Positions 55,908 to 64,000 of a DNA stretch of 64,000 nucleotides are shown here, one piece after another. A program made the translations under genes and the position numbers. The stretch spans positions 1 to 64,000 of the forward strand of contig JAPHTQ010000061.1 of assembly GCA_026196275.1 (NCBI GenBank), in the 5' to 3' direction. Position 1 is the first letter of the stretch. Every line of letters starts with the position of its first letter. This stretch comes from Gammaproteobacteria bacterium. Its GTDB lineage: Bacteria; Pseudomonadota; Gammaproteobacteria; Thiohalomonadales; Thiohalomonadaceae. Below the pieces are notes generated by a model, which had not been told where the DNA came from, ran no database searches, and saw only the letters and a list, made by a program, of their open reading frames with translations.

Positions 55908-56398
55908 TGAGTAAAACTGATAAGAAAGGCCGGGTGAAAAGGCGTTCACATCGTGGCGTCTGGCTGTCACTGCTGGTGGTGCCGGTGGTGATGGCCGGCT
56001 GGGTGGTCTACGCCAGTTACGTGATCACCAACGGTATCCCCGGTGGTGAGGATGGCAGCTGGAGTTCCGAGGTGTTGGCCGATATTCACGAGGGGATCAT
56101 TACGACCTCCCCCGTACCTCTGGCCAATGCCTGCGGTCTGGGGGCATCGTCCTGCTTTAAGTGTCACAACGGTAAACGGGCAGAGGAGCCCGGTCCGCAG
56201 AAATGGCACGCCGAGCATGAGAAGGTTAACCACTCCTGTGCCGGTTGCCATAACGGTAATGAGCGTTTGATGGTCAAGGGGATGGCGCACAAGGATTTGA
56301 TCGGCGATCCGCGCATGAAGCCGCAGGAGACCTGCATGAGTTGCCACAAGGATGATGATCCGAAGGCGCTGCTTGATCAATACACAAGTATCGAATAA
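55907..56398 (+). CDS. Membrane-anchored trihaem c-type cytochrome
   Basis: A 163-residue protein with a basic N-terminus and one uncleaved membrane helix (about 17-40, VWLSLLVVPVVMAGWVVYAS), then a periplasmic part with three CxxCH haem sites: CFKCH (83-87), CAGCH (111-115) and CMSCH (143-147). The GTG at 55904 and ATG at 55907 are both possible; the ATG follows GAGGAG at a good spacing. It overlaps the previous stop (TGATG). It could bridge the quinone pool or another cytochrome to the periplasmic and outer-membrane components encoded around it. Confidence 0.85.
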   Translation: MSKTDKKGRVKRRSHRGVWLSLLVVPVVMAGWVVYASYVITNGIPGGEDGSWSSEVLADIHEGIITTSPVPLANACGLGASSCFKCHNGKRAEEPGPQKWHAEHEKVNHSCAGCHNGNERLMVKGMAHKDLIGDPRMKPQETCMSCHKDDDPKALLDQYTSIE

Positions 56399-56414
56399 GG
56401 GGGGAGTAACAACG

Positions 56415-57572
56415 ATGAAAAAGAATCCAACTTTACGCTATACCGGCCTGAGCGCGCTTGCGCTGGCCATCTCCAGCATGGGTGCCCATGCCGGTCCCTC
56501 CTTTCAGGTGGGTGACCAGGGCTACATGGAGCTGAGCTACGCGGTGCAGATCTGGGCGCAAAACCGGGGTTACACTTCGAGTACTGATAATGGGGATATG
56601 ACTGATACCTTCCTGCGTCGCAACCGTATTACCCTGAATGGCCAGTATAACGACTATATCGGTTTCTATGCCCAGCTTGAGGCCGGCAACGACAGCAAGG
56701 GGGGCGAAGACGACCGCTCCGTCTACTACCGCGATGCCTATCTGACCCTGGACTACCGCGATGAGCTGCGGTTTATTCTCGGGCGCTACAAGAATACCTT
56801 CAGTCGTGAGAATCTGGAGGCCTGTCTGGAGCCACTCACTCTGGACCGTAGCACAATGTCCTATACCCCGTTTGGCGGCAGTCGCGACACCGGCGCGACG
56901 GTCTGGGGCAACCTGGCCGACGCCATGTTCCAGTATCGTCTATCAGTGAGTGACGGCCGTGAAGCTGACGAGGTGGTCAAAGACTCGCCGCGCATCACCG
57001 GCAGGGTGCATGTCAGCCTGTTCGAGCCGGAGTATTCCTACGGCTACCGCGGTACCTATCTCGGCACCCAGAAGGTACTGACCATCGGTGCGGCGTTCGA
57101 TAGCCAGAGTGATGTTGCCTACGATAACTACGGCGCGCGTGATGGTACCAGGGATTATGATGCAACTACCTACGATATCTTCTACGAGCAGCCATTCTCC
57201 TTTGGCACCCTTACCGCCTCGGCAGCAGCATTTGATTACAGTGTCGATGGTTACCCTGTTGACCCCGATCCTGCACTCACACCGTGGGTTGAGCGTGAAG
57301 GGAATTATGTGAAAGTGGGTTACCTCTTTCCCAAACCTGTCGGCATGGGACGCTTGCAGCTCTTTGCTCGTGGCGACGATGTTGAATATGGTGAAGGAAC
57401 CGGCCTTTCAGATACCAGCATGACTTCGTTTGGTGCTAACTACTACATCAACGGCCAGTCGCTCAAAGTCACTCTTGAGCACGCCAGCATGGAGTTCGAT
57501 GAACAGCATCCGACTAATCCGGCACTGCAGGATTATGATCAGACAACGCTGGGTCTACAGGTGATCTTCTGA
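56415..57572 (+). CDS. Outer-membrane porin (ExtI-like)
   Basis: A 385-residue protein with a signal peptide cleaved after A24-H-A26. The mature protein is an extended beta-barrel pattern with alternating hydrophobic/polar strands and aromatic girdles (YMELSYAVQIWAQNRGY, NYVKVGYLFPKP), ending in the C-terminal phenylalanine (GLQVIF) required for BAM insertion. It resembles phosphate-selective/O-P family porins and the ExtI porin of Geobacter ext loci. In Geobacter sulfurreducens, ExtI is needed for selenite and tellurite reduction. The upstream open stretch from 56352 lies inside the cytochrome gene, so the ATG at 56415 was used. Confidence 0.82.
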   Translation: MKKNPTLRYTGLSALALAISSMGAHAGPSFQVGDQGYMELSYAVQIWAQNRGYTSSTDNGDMTDTFLRRNRITLNGQYNDYIGFYAQLEAGNDSKGGEDDRSVYYRDAYLTLDYRDELRFILGRYKNTFSRENLEACLEPLTLDRSTMSYTPFGGSRDTGATVWGNLADAMFQYRLSVSDGREADEVVKDSPRITGRVHVSLFEPEYSYGYRGTYLGTQKVLTIGAAFDSQSDVAYDNYGARDGTRDYDATTYDIFYEQPFSFGTLTASAAAFDYSVDGYPVDPDPALTPWVEREGNYVKVGYLFPKPVGMGRLQLFARGDDVEYGEGTGLSDTSMTSFGANYYINGQSLKVTLEHASMEFDEQHPTNPALQDYDQTTLGLQVIF

Positions 57573-57662
57573 TCATAGGTCAGGGGTTTTATGTTATAAC
57601 TAAAAACACATGCCGGAGGGACCCGGCACTGGATGAGGAACAGTTTTATAACCTAGTGGTAA

Positions 57663-59093
57663 ATGATTCGAATGCAATCTTTCTGTGACTCTCTGTTGAG
57701 AGCATTCCTCCTTATGGCCGTTTGCGTCCCTGTCGCAACGGTCATCTTTTTTGTGCTATCGGAAACGCATGTGCCAACTGGCGTGATTCTCCTGCAACTG
57801 TTCAGCGCGCTGACCCTGCTGGGTATGGCCGCCTTTTATTTTATGCAGCGACGAACGCTGGGACGTCTGCACGAGGCCATTCTCGATGCCCAGGAGGGTA
57901 CCTTGTCCAATGTCGCTAGCAGCAGTGGCTGTGACAAAAGGGTGAATAGCATCGTGGATGACTACAACACGATGATGAATAATCTCAGTGCCATGTTCTC
58001 GACCGTGGAAGAGTGCCAGAACCGTGTGGTCAATGAGCGCAACAAGATGGATGCGCTGCTCGGAAGCATGCCTGGTGCGCTGATATCCGTTGATGACTAT
58101 CTGAATATTACGAATATCAATCCGTTGGCAGCGGAGCTGTTCGATTGCGATGCTGACTGGTTGCTCGGCAAGATGTTTTTCGATGTTGTCGAACTTGAGC
58201 CCAACGACCGTGACGCACTGCGCGATGCCTTCCTCTATAAGCAGGAAGTCAAGAACTTTGTGATTCACACCCATATCAATGAGTCGCTTCACTATATCTC
58301 CATCAATATCGCCTTCTACTCGAAGCACGAGGCAGATCTCGATGCGGTTATTACCCTTCAGGATATTACTGATTATCAGCGTCTTCTTGACTCGGTGTAC
58401 AACCGTGAAAAGCTGGTCGCCATGGGGCAAATGGCGGCGGGTATAGCTCATGAGCTCAATACCCCGCTGGGAAACATTCTCGGCTACTCACAGCTGCTGT
58501 GTGAACCGTCAGTGGCGGATGAGAAGAAGACGCGTTATTCAGGCTTTGTTGCTGATGAGGCGCGACGCTGTTCACGCATTGTCAATGACCTGCTCAACTA
58601 TGCACGCCGCGATAGCTGTAGCGATGAGTTGTGTGATGTTAATGCGCTTGTGCGTGATATGATCGATACCTTCCTTACCTGTCGTCTTAAGCGTCAGGAT
58701 GTTGAGATACATCTTGAACTGCAGCCCGATTTGCCGACCGTGGATATACCCTGTGGCGAACTTGATATCGTGCTGTCCAACCTGTTGCTCAATGCACTGC
58801 ATGAGCTTGAAGGGAAAAGTGATGGTGTCGTTCGCATAACCTCCCGTCACGTCGGTAAGAAGAGCCTGGAAATAGCCATTGAAGATAACGGCGGTGGCAT
58901 CCCGGCTGAGTCAAGGAGAAAGATATTTGAACCCTTTTACACTACCAAGGAGACGGGCGAGGGAACGGGGCTGGGGTTGTCGATCAGTCAGGCGATGATG
59001 AGCAGAAGAGGCGGGGCGCTGAGTCTGGACGCAAAGTATACCGAAGGGGCACGCTTTGTGATCTTTTTGCGGGGAGTGGTAGAAAATGAGTAG
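57663..59093 (+). CDS. PAS-domain sensor histidine kinase
   Basis: A 476-residue kinase. Two membrane helices (about 10-31 and 37-60) leave little periplasmic sequence, so the signal is probably sensed in the membrane or the cytoplasm. A HAMP-like linker is followed by a PAS domain (about 128-235) and the HisKA box with H263 in GIAHELNTPLGNILGYSQLL. The ATP-binding domain has N box SNLLLNALHE, G1 IEDNGGG, F box EPFYTTK and G2 GTGLGLS. It overlaps the response regulator by 8 nt. The gap 57573-57662 shows a TGCCGG/CCGGCA hairpin only. Confidence 0.93.
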   Translation: MIRMQSFCDSLLRAFLLMAVCVPVATVIFFVLSETHVPTGVILLQLFSALTLLGMAAFYFMQRRTLGRLHEAILDAQEGTLSNVASSSGCDKRVNSIVDDYNTMMNNLSAMFSTVEECQNRVVNERNKMDALLGSMPGALISVDDYLNITNINPLAAELFDCDADWLLGKMFFDVVELEPNDRDALRDAFLYKQEVKNFVIHTHINESLHYISINIAFYSKHEADLDAVITLQDITDYQRLLDSVYNREKLVAMGQMAAGIAHELNTPLGNILGYSQLLCEPSVADEKKTRYSGFVADEARRCSRIVNDLLNYARRDSCSDELCDVNALVRDMIDTFLTCRLKRQDVEIHLELQPDLPTVDIPCGELDIVLSNLLLNALHELEGKSDGVVRITSRHVGKKSLEIAIEDNGGGIPAESRRKIFEPFYTTKETGEGTGLGLSISQAMMSRRGGALSLDAKYTEGARFVIFLRGVVENE

Positions 59094-60486
59094 TAGTGGG
59101 ACAGGGGATGCATCGGCTGAACCTGACAATAACATGAAGATTATCATTGCCGAAGATGATGAGCGGATGCAGGAACTGGTCGCAACGATCATCGATGAGC
59201 TGGATGCGGACGTCATCTCATCGGAAAGTTCGCAGCATGCACTGGATCTGATCGAGTCGATGGCCAACGTTGCGGTCGTTATTACCGATCTGAAGATGCC
59301 TTTTGTCGATGGGGTCGATGTGCTGCGCTTTGCCCGCAAGGTCAACCCGCGAACACAGGTGGTGATGATTACCGGTCATGGCACCGTGGAGTCGGCGGTC
59401 GAGGCCCTGAAGCTGGGCGCCTTCGATTATATCAGAAAGCCCTTTGACAACGCCGAGCTTTATCATACGGTCAGTCGTGCTTTGGAGCACTATCGTCTGG
59501 CGATGGAGAATGACCAGCTCCGTGCTTCTGGCGAGGAGGGACAAAACCATCAACTGCTGTTTGGAAAAACGGCCGCCATGTCACAGGTGGAAGCCCTTAC
59601 CGAGGCCGCCGCTGCCTACGATTGCAATGTGCTTGTTGCCGGCGAGAGCGGTTCGGGCAAGGAGTTGATCGCGCGTCGCATTCATACCCTGAGCAGTCGC
59701 AGCAAGGAGGCATTTGTTGCGATCAACTGTGCGGCGATCCCGGAGAACATCATCGAGAGCGAGCTCTTTGGTTATGTAAAGGGCGCCTTTACCGGTGCAG
59801 ACCGTAACAAGGAGGGACTGTTTTCGCGTGCCAACGGCGGCACGCTCTTTCTTGACGAGATCAACAACGCCTCGCTCTCCCTGCAGGCCAAGTTACTGCG
59901 GGTGCTACAGGATCGGAGTTTTTACGCCCTTGGCGATACCGAGCCTAAGAGCGTCGATGTGCGCGTTATAGCAGCGTCAAACAGAAGTCTGCAGAAGATG
60001 ATTGAAACGGGCGAGTTTCGCCAGGATCTTTTCTACAGGCTGAAGGTTATCGATATTGATTTGCCACCTCTACGAGAACGGCGTCAGGATATTCCGCTTT
60101 TGGCCAATTTCTTTCTCAGCCGCCACGCGCTCAAGCTGGGCAAGAACGTAACGGGTATGTCGACCAGAGTCCTGGGTGCACTTATGCGCCATGACTGGCC
60201 GGGTAATATTCGTGAGTTGGAGAATGTGGTTTTGCGAATGGCGATTATGACCTCAGGGAAAAAAATTGATGAGGATGTGTTGCCATCCGAATTTGCTACT
60301 GAGGAGGGTGCCAGCACCACTGCACTTGACTTTATTTCACCACAAAGCCTTGAGGAGGTTGAAGCGTACTTCATCAGGAAAACCCTGCGTGAGCAGGGCG
60401 GGGATCGGGCTCTGACGGCAGAGATCCTGGGTATCGATAAATCCACGCTCTGGCGCAAGATGAAGCGCTATCAAATTTCAGAATGA
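59086..60486 (+). CDS. Sigma-54-dependent response regulator (NtrC family)
   Basis: A 466-residue regulator. Receiver domain with acidic pocket AEDDE and phospho-acceptor D68 (TDLKMPF), conserved T and K (RKPFD). The AAA+ domain has Walker A G186-ESGSGKE193, the sigma-54-contacting GAFTGA at 233-238, Walker B GGTLFLDEIN and RLKVIDIDLPPLRER. A C-terminal Fis-type HTH follows (DRALTAEILGIDKSTLWRKMKRYQ). All residues needed for sigma-54 activation are intact, so it should activate -24/-12 promoters such as those at 49607 and 55604. The start overlaps the kinase gene; M17 (59134) is a possible alternative. Confidence 0.95.
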   Translation: MSSSGTGDASAEPDNNMKIIIAEDDERMQELVATIIDELDADVISSESSQHALDLIESMANVAVVITDLKMPFVDGVDVLRFARKVNPRTQVVMITGHGTVESAVEALKLGAFDYIRKPFDNAELYHTVSRALEHYRLAMENDQLRASGEEGQNHQLLFGKTAAMSQVEALTEAAAAYDCNVLVAGESGSGKELIARRIHTLSSRSKEAFVAINCAAIPENIIESELFGYVKGAFTGADRNKEGLFSRANGGTLFLDEINNASLSLQAKLLRVLQDRSFYALGDTEPKSVDVRVIAASNRSLQKMIETGEFRQDLFYRLKVIDIDLPPLRERRQDIPLLANFFLSRHALKLGKNVTGMSTRVLGALMRHDWPGNIRELENVVLRMAIMTSGKKIDEDVLPSEFATEEGASTTALDFISPQSLEEVEAYFIRKTLREQGGDRALTAEILGIDKSTLWRKMKRYQISE

Positions 60487-61205
60487 AATATCGACTTGCA
60501 CTTTTGTTACTGTTATCACCACTGTCTGCTAACGCCATGGACGGGAACGCCATGCAGCAGAAAATCGAACAGCTTGAGCGCAGGATCGAGGCGCTCGAAA
60601 AGCATACTCTCGGCCAGAGTGTTCAGCCTGAAAAAACCACTGTTGCTGCTGCTCCCGTACAGGAGAAGGGCTATGCCAGGGTGAATTACTGGCTGGGCCG
60701 TGATGCGGCCTTTGGCGATAACGCTACGGCGCCGCTTGCTCAGGGAAAGATGAGACTTGACTCGGAGATTCTGCTGCGTCCCCAGCTCTATGTTTCGGAT
60801 AAGAACACTGGCGGCGTCTTTTCCGAATACCATGACAGCTCTCTCTATCCGGTAGCTTCGCTGCAGATTGAGGGCGTGCTTGACATGCCTCAGGCCGGTG
60901 ATTACACCCTCACCATCAAGGCGACGCCGCCACGGGAAGTGGGCGGATCGGGCAACGTCAAGATGGCGGTGAGGCTCTATCTTGACGGAGAGCTGATCTA
61001 CACTCGGCCCTACTCGAGCAGTCTGTCGCCAAGCACCGAGACGATCCCCCTTGCCGCAGGTGAGACCACTCTGCGTCTTGAGGTGGTGGCCCTGTCACCG
61101 GGGTTCGGGCCGAGCCCGACCAGGGCCAGATTGTTTGTCGGTCTGCATGGCAGCGATGCGGTTAGCCCTGAGCCGCTGAGTCGTTATCTGCTCCCGCCCT
61201 CATGA
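60483..61205 (+). CDS. Secreted protein with short coiled coil and PA14-like C-terminal domain
   Basis: A 240-residue protein with a signal peptide (MKYRLALLLLLSPLSANA), a coiled coil at about 20-45 (MQQKIEQLERRIEALEKH), a low-complexity linker, then a beta-rich domain (about 80-220: SLQIEGVLDMPQAGDYTLTIKATPPREV...GNVKMAVRLYLDGELIY) resembling PA14-type or carbohydrate-binding folds. No family was recognised. The start overlaps the regulator stop (ATGA), so it is coupled to the two-component system and may be a ligand-binding partner of the sensor or an unrelated passenger. Confidence 0.6.
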   Translation: MKYRLALLLLLSPLSANAMDGNAMQQKIEQLERRIEALEKHTLGQSVQPEKTTVAAAPVQEKGYARVNYWLGRDAAFGDNATAPLAQGKMRLDSEILLRPQLYVSDKNTGGVFSEYHDSSLYPVASLQIEGVLDMPQAGDYTLTIKATPPREVGGSGNVKMAVRLYLDGELIYTRPYSSSLSPSTETIPLAAGETTLRLEVVALSPGFGPSPTRARLFVGLHGSDAVSPEPLSRYLLPPS

Positions 61206-61284
61206 GCTTGTGCCGGGCTGGCGTGATGGGTATCTTGTATAGGTGGTGTTTTTGCCCGATGCAATGCTGTAAGGAGTCGATAAG

Positions 61285-62133
61285 ATGGTAGGGGGGTATT
61301 TGCAGGCCATTTCGGTATCCCGTATCGCCGTGCTGCTGAATCTGCTCCTTGTCGTATTGCTGGCCTACACCCTGGCCGGGGTGACCTGGCAGGTGATCGC
61401 CGGAAGGAGTGAGAGTTACGTGGCTACGGTGGCGCCGCCGGCGCATACGCCGGAGACAACTTCCCGCCCCCTGTCACTGGAGCTGCTGGCCGAACACCAC
61501 TTGCTGGGACGGGCGGGAGTGGCCCCCGTGGCGGAGCGGAGCGAGGTGCTGGATGCGCCCGAGACGCGCCTCAACCTTGAACTCAAGGGGGTCTTCGCGG
61601 TTGACCGCCCCGATGCGGCGATGGCGATCATCGCCAGCGGCGATCGGGATGAGCAGAGTTACCGGGTTGGACAGAATGTCGCTGGCGCGGCGACGGTTCA
61701 CCAGATCCTTCCCGATCGTGTGATCCTCAAGCGCGGTGAGCGTTTTGAGGCGCTGATGTTGCCCAAGGATCAAATCCCGGAGCAGGGTAGTTCGTCCCGC
61801 AGCGGTGGCGGTAGCGCCGCTGTGCACACACTACCGGGCTTGCAGGCACGGATTCTGCAGAATCCTCAGGAGGCGATAGGCATGATCGACGCCCGTCCGG
61901 TGATGGAAAGCGGTCAGTTGAAGGGGTATCGTCTGGGCCCGGGAAAGGAGCGTGAGCTGTTTGCCCAAGCGGGGCTGAGCGTCGGCGATGTCGTGACCCG
62001 GATCAATGGTATTCCCCTGTCAGATACAGCCCGGATGGGAGAGTTGATGCAGCAGTTTGGCCGCAGTCCCCGGGTGGATTTGACGGTGGAACGTGGCGGC
62101 CGGCCAGTGACCTTGTCGCTGGATCTCAAATGA
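61285..62133 (+). CDS. gspC: Type II secretion system protein GspC
   Basis: A 282-residue inner-membrane component that connects the secretin to the inner-membrane platform. One N-terminal helix (about 14-36, AVLLNLLLVVLLAYTLAGVTW), the homology-region domain (LNLELKGVFAVDRPDAAMAIIA...DRVILKRGERFEALML, about 90-155) and a C-terminal PDZ domain (about 195-280, GYRLGPGKERELFAQAGLSVGDVVTRINGIPLSD). It is 48 nt upstream of gspD. The 78-nt gap from the previous gene holds no recognised element. Confidence 0.92.
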   Translation: MVGGYLQAISVSRIAVLLNLLLVVLLAYTLAGVTWQVIAGRSESYVATVAPPAHTPETTSRPLSLELLAEHHLLGRAGVAPVAERSEVLDAPETRLNLELKGVFAVDRPDAAMAIIASGDRDEQSYRVGQNVAGAATVHQILPDRVILKRGERFEALMLPKDQIPEQGSSSRSGGGSAAVHTLPGLQARILQNPQEAIGMIDARPVMESGQLKGYRLGPGKERELFAQAGLSVGDVVTRINGIPLSDTARMGELMQQFGRSPRVDLTVERGGRPVTLSLDLK

Positions 62134-62181
62134 GCTTTTGGCCACAATGACAAAGCAGAAAATAACAGGATTTGATGAATA

Positions 62182-64000
62182 ATGGATGGAGTGAAACGGA
62201 ATCGGCGTGGTCTTGTCTCTGTGGTAACGGGCATGTGCATGTTGCTTTTGAGCGCCACCTGGCAAGCGGCACAGGCCGAGTCGATGACCCTCAATCTGCG
62301 TGATGCGGACATTGCCTCGGTGATCGGCACTATCTCCGAGATGACGGGCAGGAATTTTATCGTCGATCCCCGGGTCAAGGGGCGGGTGACGGTTGTCTCC
62401 AACCGGGCCATGGACGAGGAGGAGCTCTACCAGATCTTTCTCTCCATCCTCAACGTCCACGGCTTTGCCGCGATTCCCGCCGGTGATGCGATCAAGATCG
62501 TACCCGCGGTTAACGCCAAACAGGATGCCCAGCCGCTGCTGGGAGGAGAGGGCGACGAGAGCGTTACCCGCCTGATCCAGGTAAGTAATATCGAGGCGGC
62601 ACAGCTGGTACCCGTGCTGCGCCCCCTGTTACCGCAGGAATCGCACCTAGCGGCCTACACCCCAACCAATGTGTTGATCGTCTCCAGCTCCGCGGCCAAT
62701 GTGGACAAGGTGGCGCAGATGGTCCGCGAGATCGACCAGGCCAAGGATGCCGACATCGAACTGATTGTCCTGAAACATGCCTCAGCCACTGAACTGGAGC
62801 GTATCCTCAGCGCACTGCAGCAGGCGCAGGGAGGCAAGCGTGCGGATGGCTCCACCACCATCCAGATCACCTCCGATGAGCGCACCAATAGCCTGATCCT
62901 CAGCGGCGAGAAGGCGGCACGGCAGAATATCAAACGGGTGATCCGTCAGCTCGATGTGCCGACCGACTCCGGCGGCAATACCCGGGTGCTCTACCTGCAC
63001 TACGCCAAGGCGACCGATATTGCCAATGTGCTCAGCAGCGTGGGGCAGAGCCTGGCCAAGGAGGCCGCGGGTGGCGCCCAGGGGGCTCGCAGCACCGCCG
63101 AGAGCAGTTTCAACATCCAGGCCGATGAGAGCAGTAATTCGCTGGTGATCAATGCCCCGCCGGAGCTGATGCGGGATCTGGAGGCGGTAGTGCGCAAGCT
63201 CGATGTGCGCCGTGCCCAGGTGATGGTCAAGGCGGTTATCGCCGAGGTCTCCACCGACTCCAGCCGGGAACTCGGCATTATGTGGGGATATGACGGTTCG
63301 GGACAGGATGAGCCGGTGGGCCTGATCGACTTCAACAATACCGCCAGCGGTATCGCAGCGGCGCTGGATGGTGGCAGCGCCCCGCCGTCGCTCAATGGCA
63401 TGACGCTGGGCATTGGCGAAACCCTCAGCAGCGGGGCACGCTTTGGTGCGCTGATCCGTGCCCTGGGCGGGGATGCCAATAATAACATTCTCTCCACGCC
63501 GACCCTGGTTACGCTGGATAACGAGGAGGCGGAGATCACCGTGGGCCAGAACGTGCCGTTTGTCACCGGCAGCTACACCTCGACCGGTGGCGGCTCCACG
63601 CCCACTGATCCTTTTCAGACCATCCAGCGCGAAGATGTCGGCTTGACGCTGAAGATCAAGCCACAGATCAACGAGGGCAACGCAGTGCGTATGGAGGTGA
63701 TGCAGGAGGTCTCCAGTATCAGCGGCAGCTCTGTCGGCGCCTCGGATATCATCACCGACAAGCGCGCCCTCAAGACGACCGTGATGGTCGATGACGGCCA
63801 AGTGTTGGTACTCGGTGGTCTGCTCGATGACCAGCTTACCGAGTCGGAGCAGAAGGTGCCGCTGCTGGGCGATATTCCCGTGCTTGGCTGGCTGTTCCGT
63901 TACCAGTCGACGAAAACGGTTAAACGCGATCTGATGATATTCCTTCACCCCCGCATCCTGCGTGATGGGAACCATAGCACCCGTCTTTCCAATGACAAGT
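62182..64000 (+). CDS. gspD: Type II secretion system secretin GspD, 3' end beyond the window
   Basis: Open to the window edge, 606 codons visible. A signal peptide (about residues 1-32) is followed by the N0 domain (MTLNLRDADIASVIGTISEMTGRNFIVDPRVKGRVTVVS), N1-N3 repeats with the NVLIVSSSAANVDKVAQMVREID type, and the secretin core from about residue 340 (RAQVMVKAVIAEVSTDSSRELGIMWG). The gate-region VTLDNEEAEITVGQNVPFVTGSYT, the LTLKIKPQINEGN strand and the VLVLGGLLDDQLTESEQKVPLLGDIPVLGWLFR signature are seen. It forms the outer-membrane channel for folded exoproteins. Confidence 0.95.
   Translation, partial: MDGVKRNRRGLVSVVTGMCMLLLSATWQAAQAESMTLNLRDADIASVIGTISEMTGRNFIVDPRVKGRVTVVSNRAMDEEELYQIFLSILNVHGFAAIPAGDAIKIVPAVNAKQDAQPLLGGEGDESVTRLIQVSNIEAAQLVPVLRPLLPQESHLAAYTPTNVLIVSSSAANVDKVAQMVREIDQAKDADIELIVLKHASATELERILSALQQAQGGKRADGSTTIQITSDERTNSLILSGEKAARQNIKRVIRQLDVPTDSGGNTRVLYLHYAKATDIANVLSSVGQSLAKEAAGGAQGARSTAESSFNIQADESSNSLVINAPPELMRDLEAVVRKLDVRRAQVMVKAVIAEVSTDSSRELGIMWGYDGSGQDEPVGLIDFNNTASGIAAALDGGSAPPSLNGMTLGIGETLSSGARFGALIRALGGDANNNILSTPTLVTLDNEEAEITVGQNVPFVTGSYTSTGGGSTPTDPFQTIQREDVGLTLKIKPQINEGNAVRMEVMQEVSSISGSSVGASDIITDKRALKTTVMVDDGQVLVLGGLLDDQLTESEQKVPLLGDIPVLGWLFRYQSTKTVKRDLMIFLHPRILRDGNHSTRLSNDK

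Overview
The window looks like a chromosomal segment of a GC-rich gammaproteobacterium. Evidence for this is the order greA / yhbY / rlmE / ftsH / folP / glmM / (tpiA) / secG / tRNA-Leu(GAG), then a full nuoA-N operon, then initiator tRNA-Met / rimP / nusA / infB / rbfA / truB / rpsO / pnp. Apart from tpiA and nuo this is the classic enterobacterial order. Separate nuoC and nuoD, a DUF2818 gene after nuoN, an RpfE-like gene fused by ATGA overlap to recJ, and a sulfur/selenium relay plus multihaem cytochromes together suggest a Chromatiales-type sulfur bacterium (Sedimenticola-like organisms would fit). The species cannot be fixed from sequence reading alone.

Layout. 1-6.2 kb: 3' end of homoserine dehydrogenase, two palindromic repeats, rpfE-like/recJ, a repeat-rich gap, a higBA-type toxin-antitoxin pair flanked by a 29-nt direct repeat, and threonine synthase. 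6.3-9.4 kb: a DUF6064 membrane protein converging on a large Na+/H+ antiporter with a C-terminal cyclic-nucleotide-binding domain. 9.6-15.4 kb: carA, carB, greA, a DUF4149 protein, and yhbY on the other strand. 15.6-22 kb: rlmE, ftsH, folP, glmM, tpiA, secG, tRNA-Leu. 22.3-37.5 kb: respiratory complex I (nuoABCDEFGHIJKLMN) and DUF2818. 37.5-46.4 kb: initiator tRNA and the translation/RNA-turnover operon. 46.6-49.2 kb: four small unlinked genes (a membrane/TPR-like protein, a STAS-like protein, a DUF389 membrane protein, a thioredoxin-fold protein).

49.6-61.2 kb is the accessory region of most interest. It encodes a TusA-like protein, a YeeE/YedE transporter, a second TusA, three consecutive very small DsrE/F/H-like proteins, a tandem-rhodanese lipoprotein, a pentahaem cytochrome lipoprotein, a small secreted Cys-x-Cys protein, a membrane-anchored trihaem cytochrome, an outer-membrane porin, a PAS histidine kinase, a sigma-54-dependent response regulator and a secreted coiled-coil protein. 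The rhodanese/cytochrome/small-protein/porin part resembles the ext (selenite/tellurite-linked) porin-cytochrome loci known from Geobacter. YeeE plus TusA is a pair known for thiosulfate or selenium uptake and trafficking. Two sigma-54 (-24/-12) promoter matches, very alike, sit directly in front of the TusA-YeeE block and the small-protein/cytochrome/porin block, which fits control by the sigma-54 activator encoded downstream.

The window ends in a type II secretion operon (gspC and a 3'-truncated gspD). At least three families of palindromic repeats are scattered between housekeeping genes, including inside the carA-carB and nuoI-nuoJ gaps and at the very end of folP.
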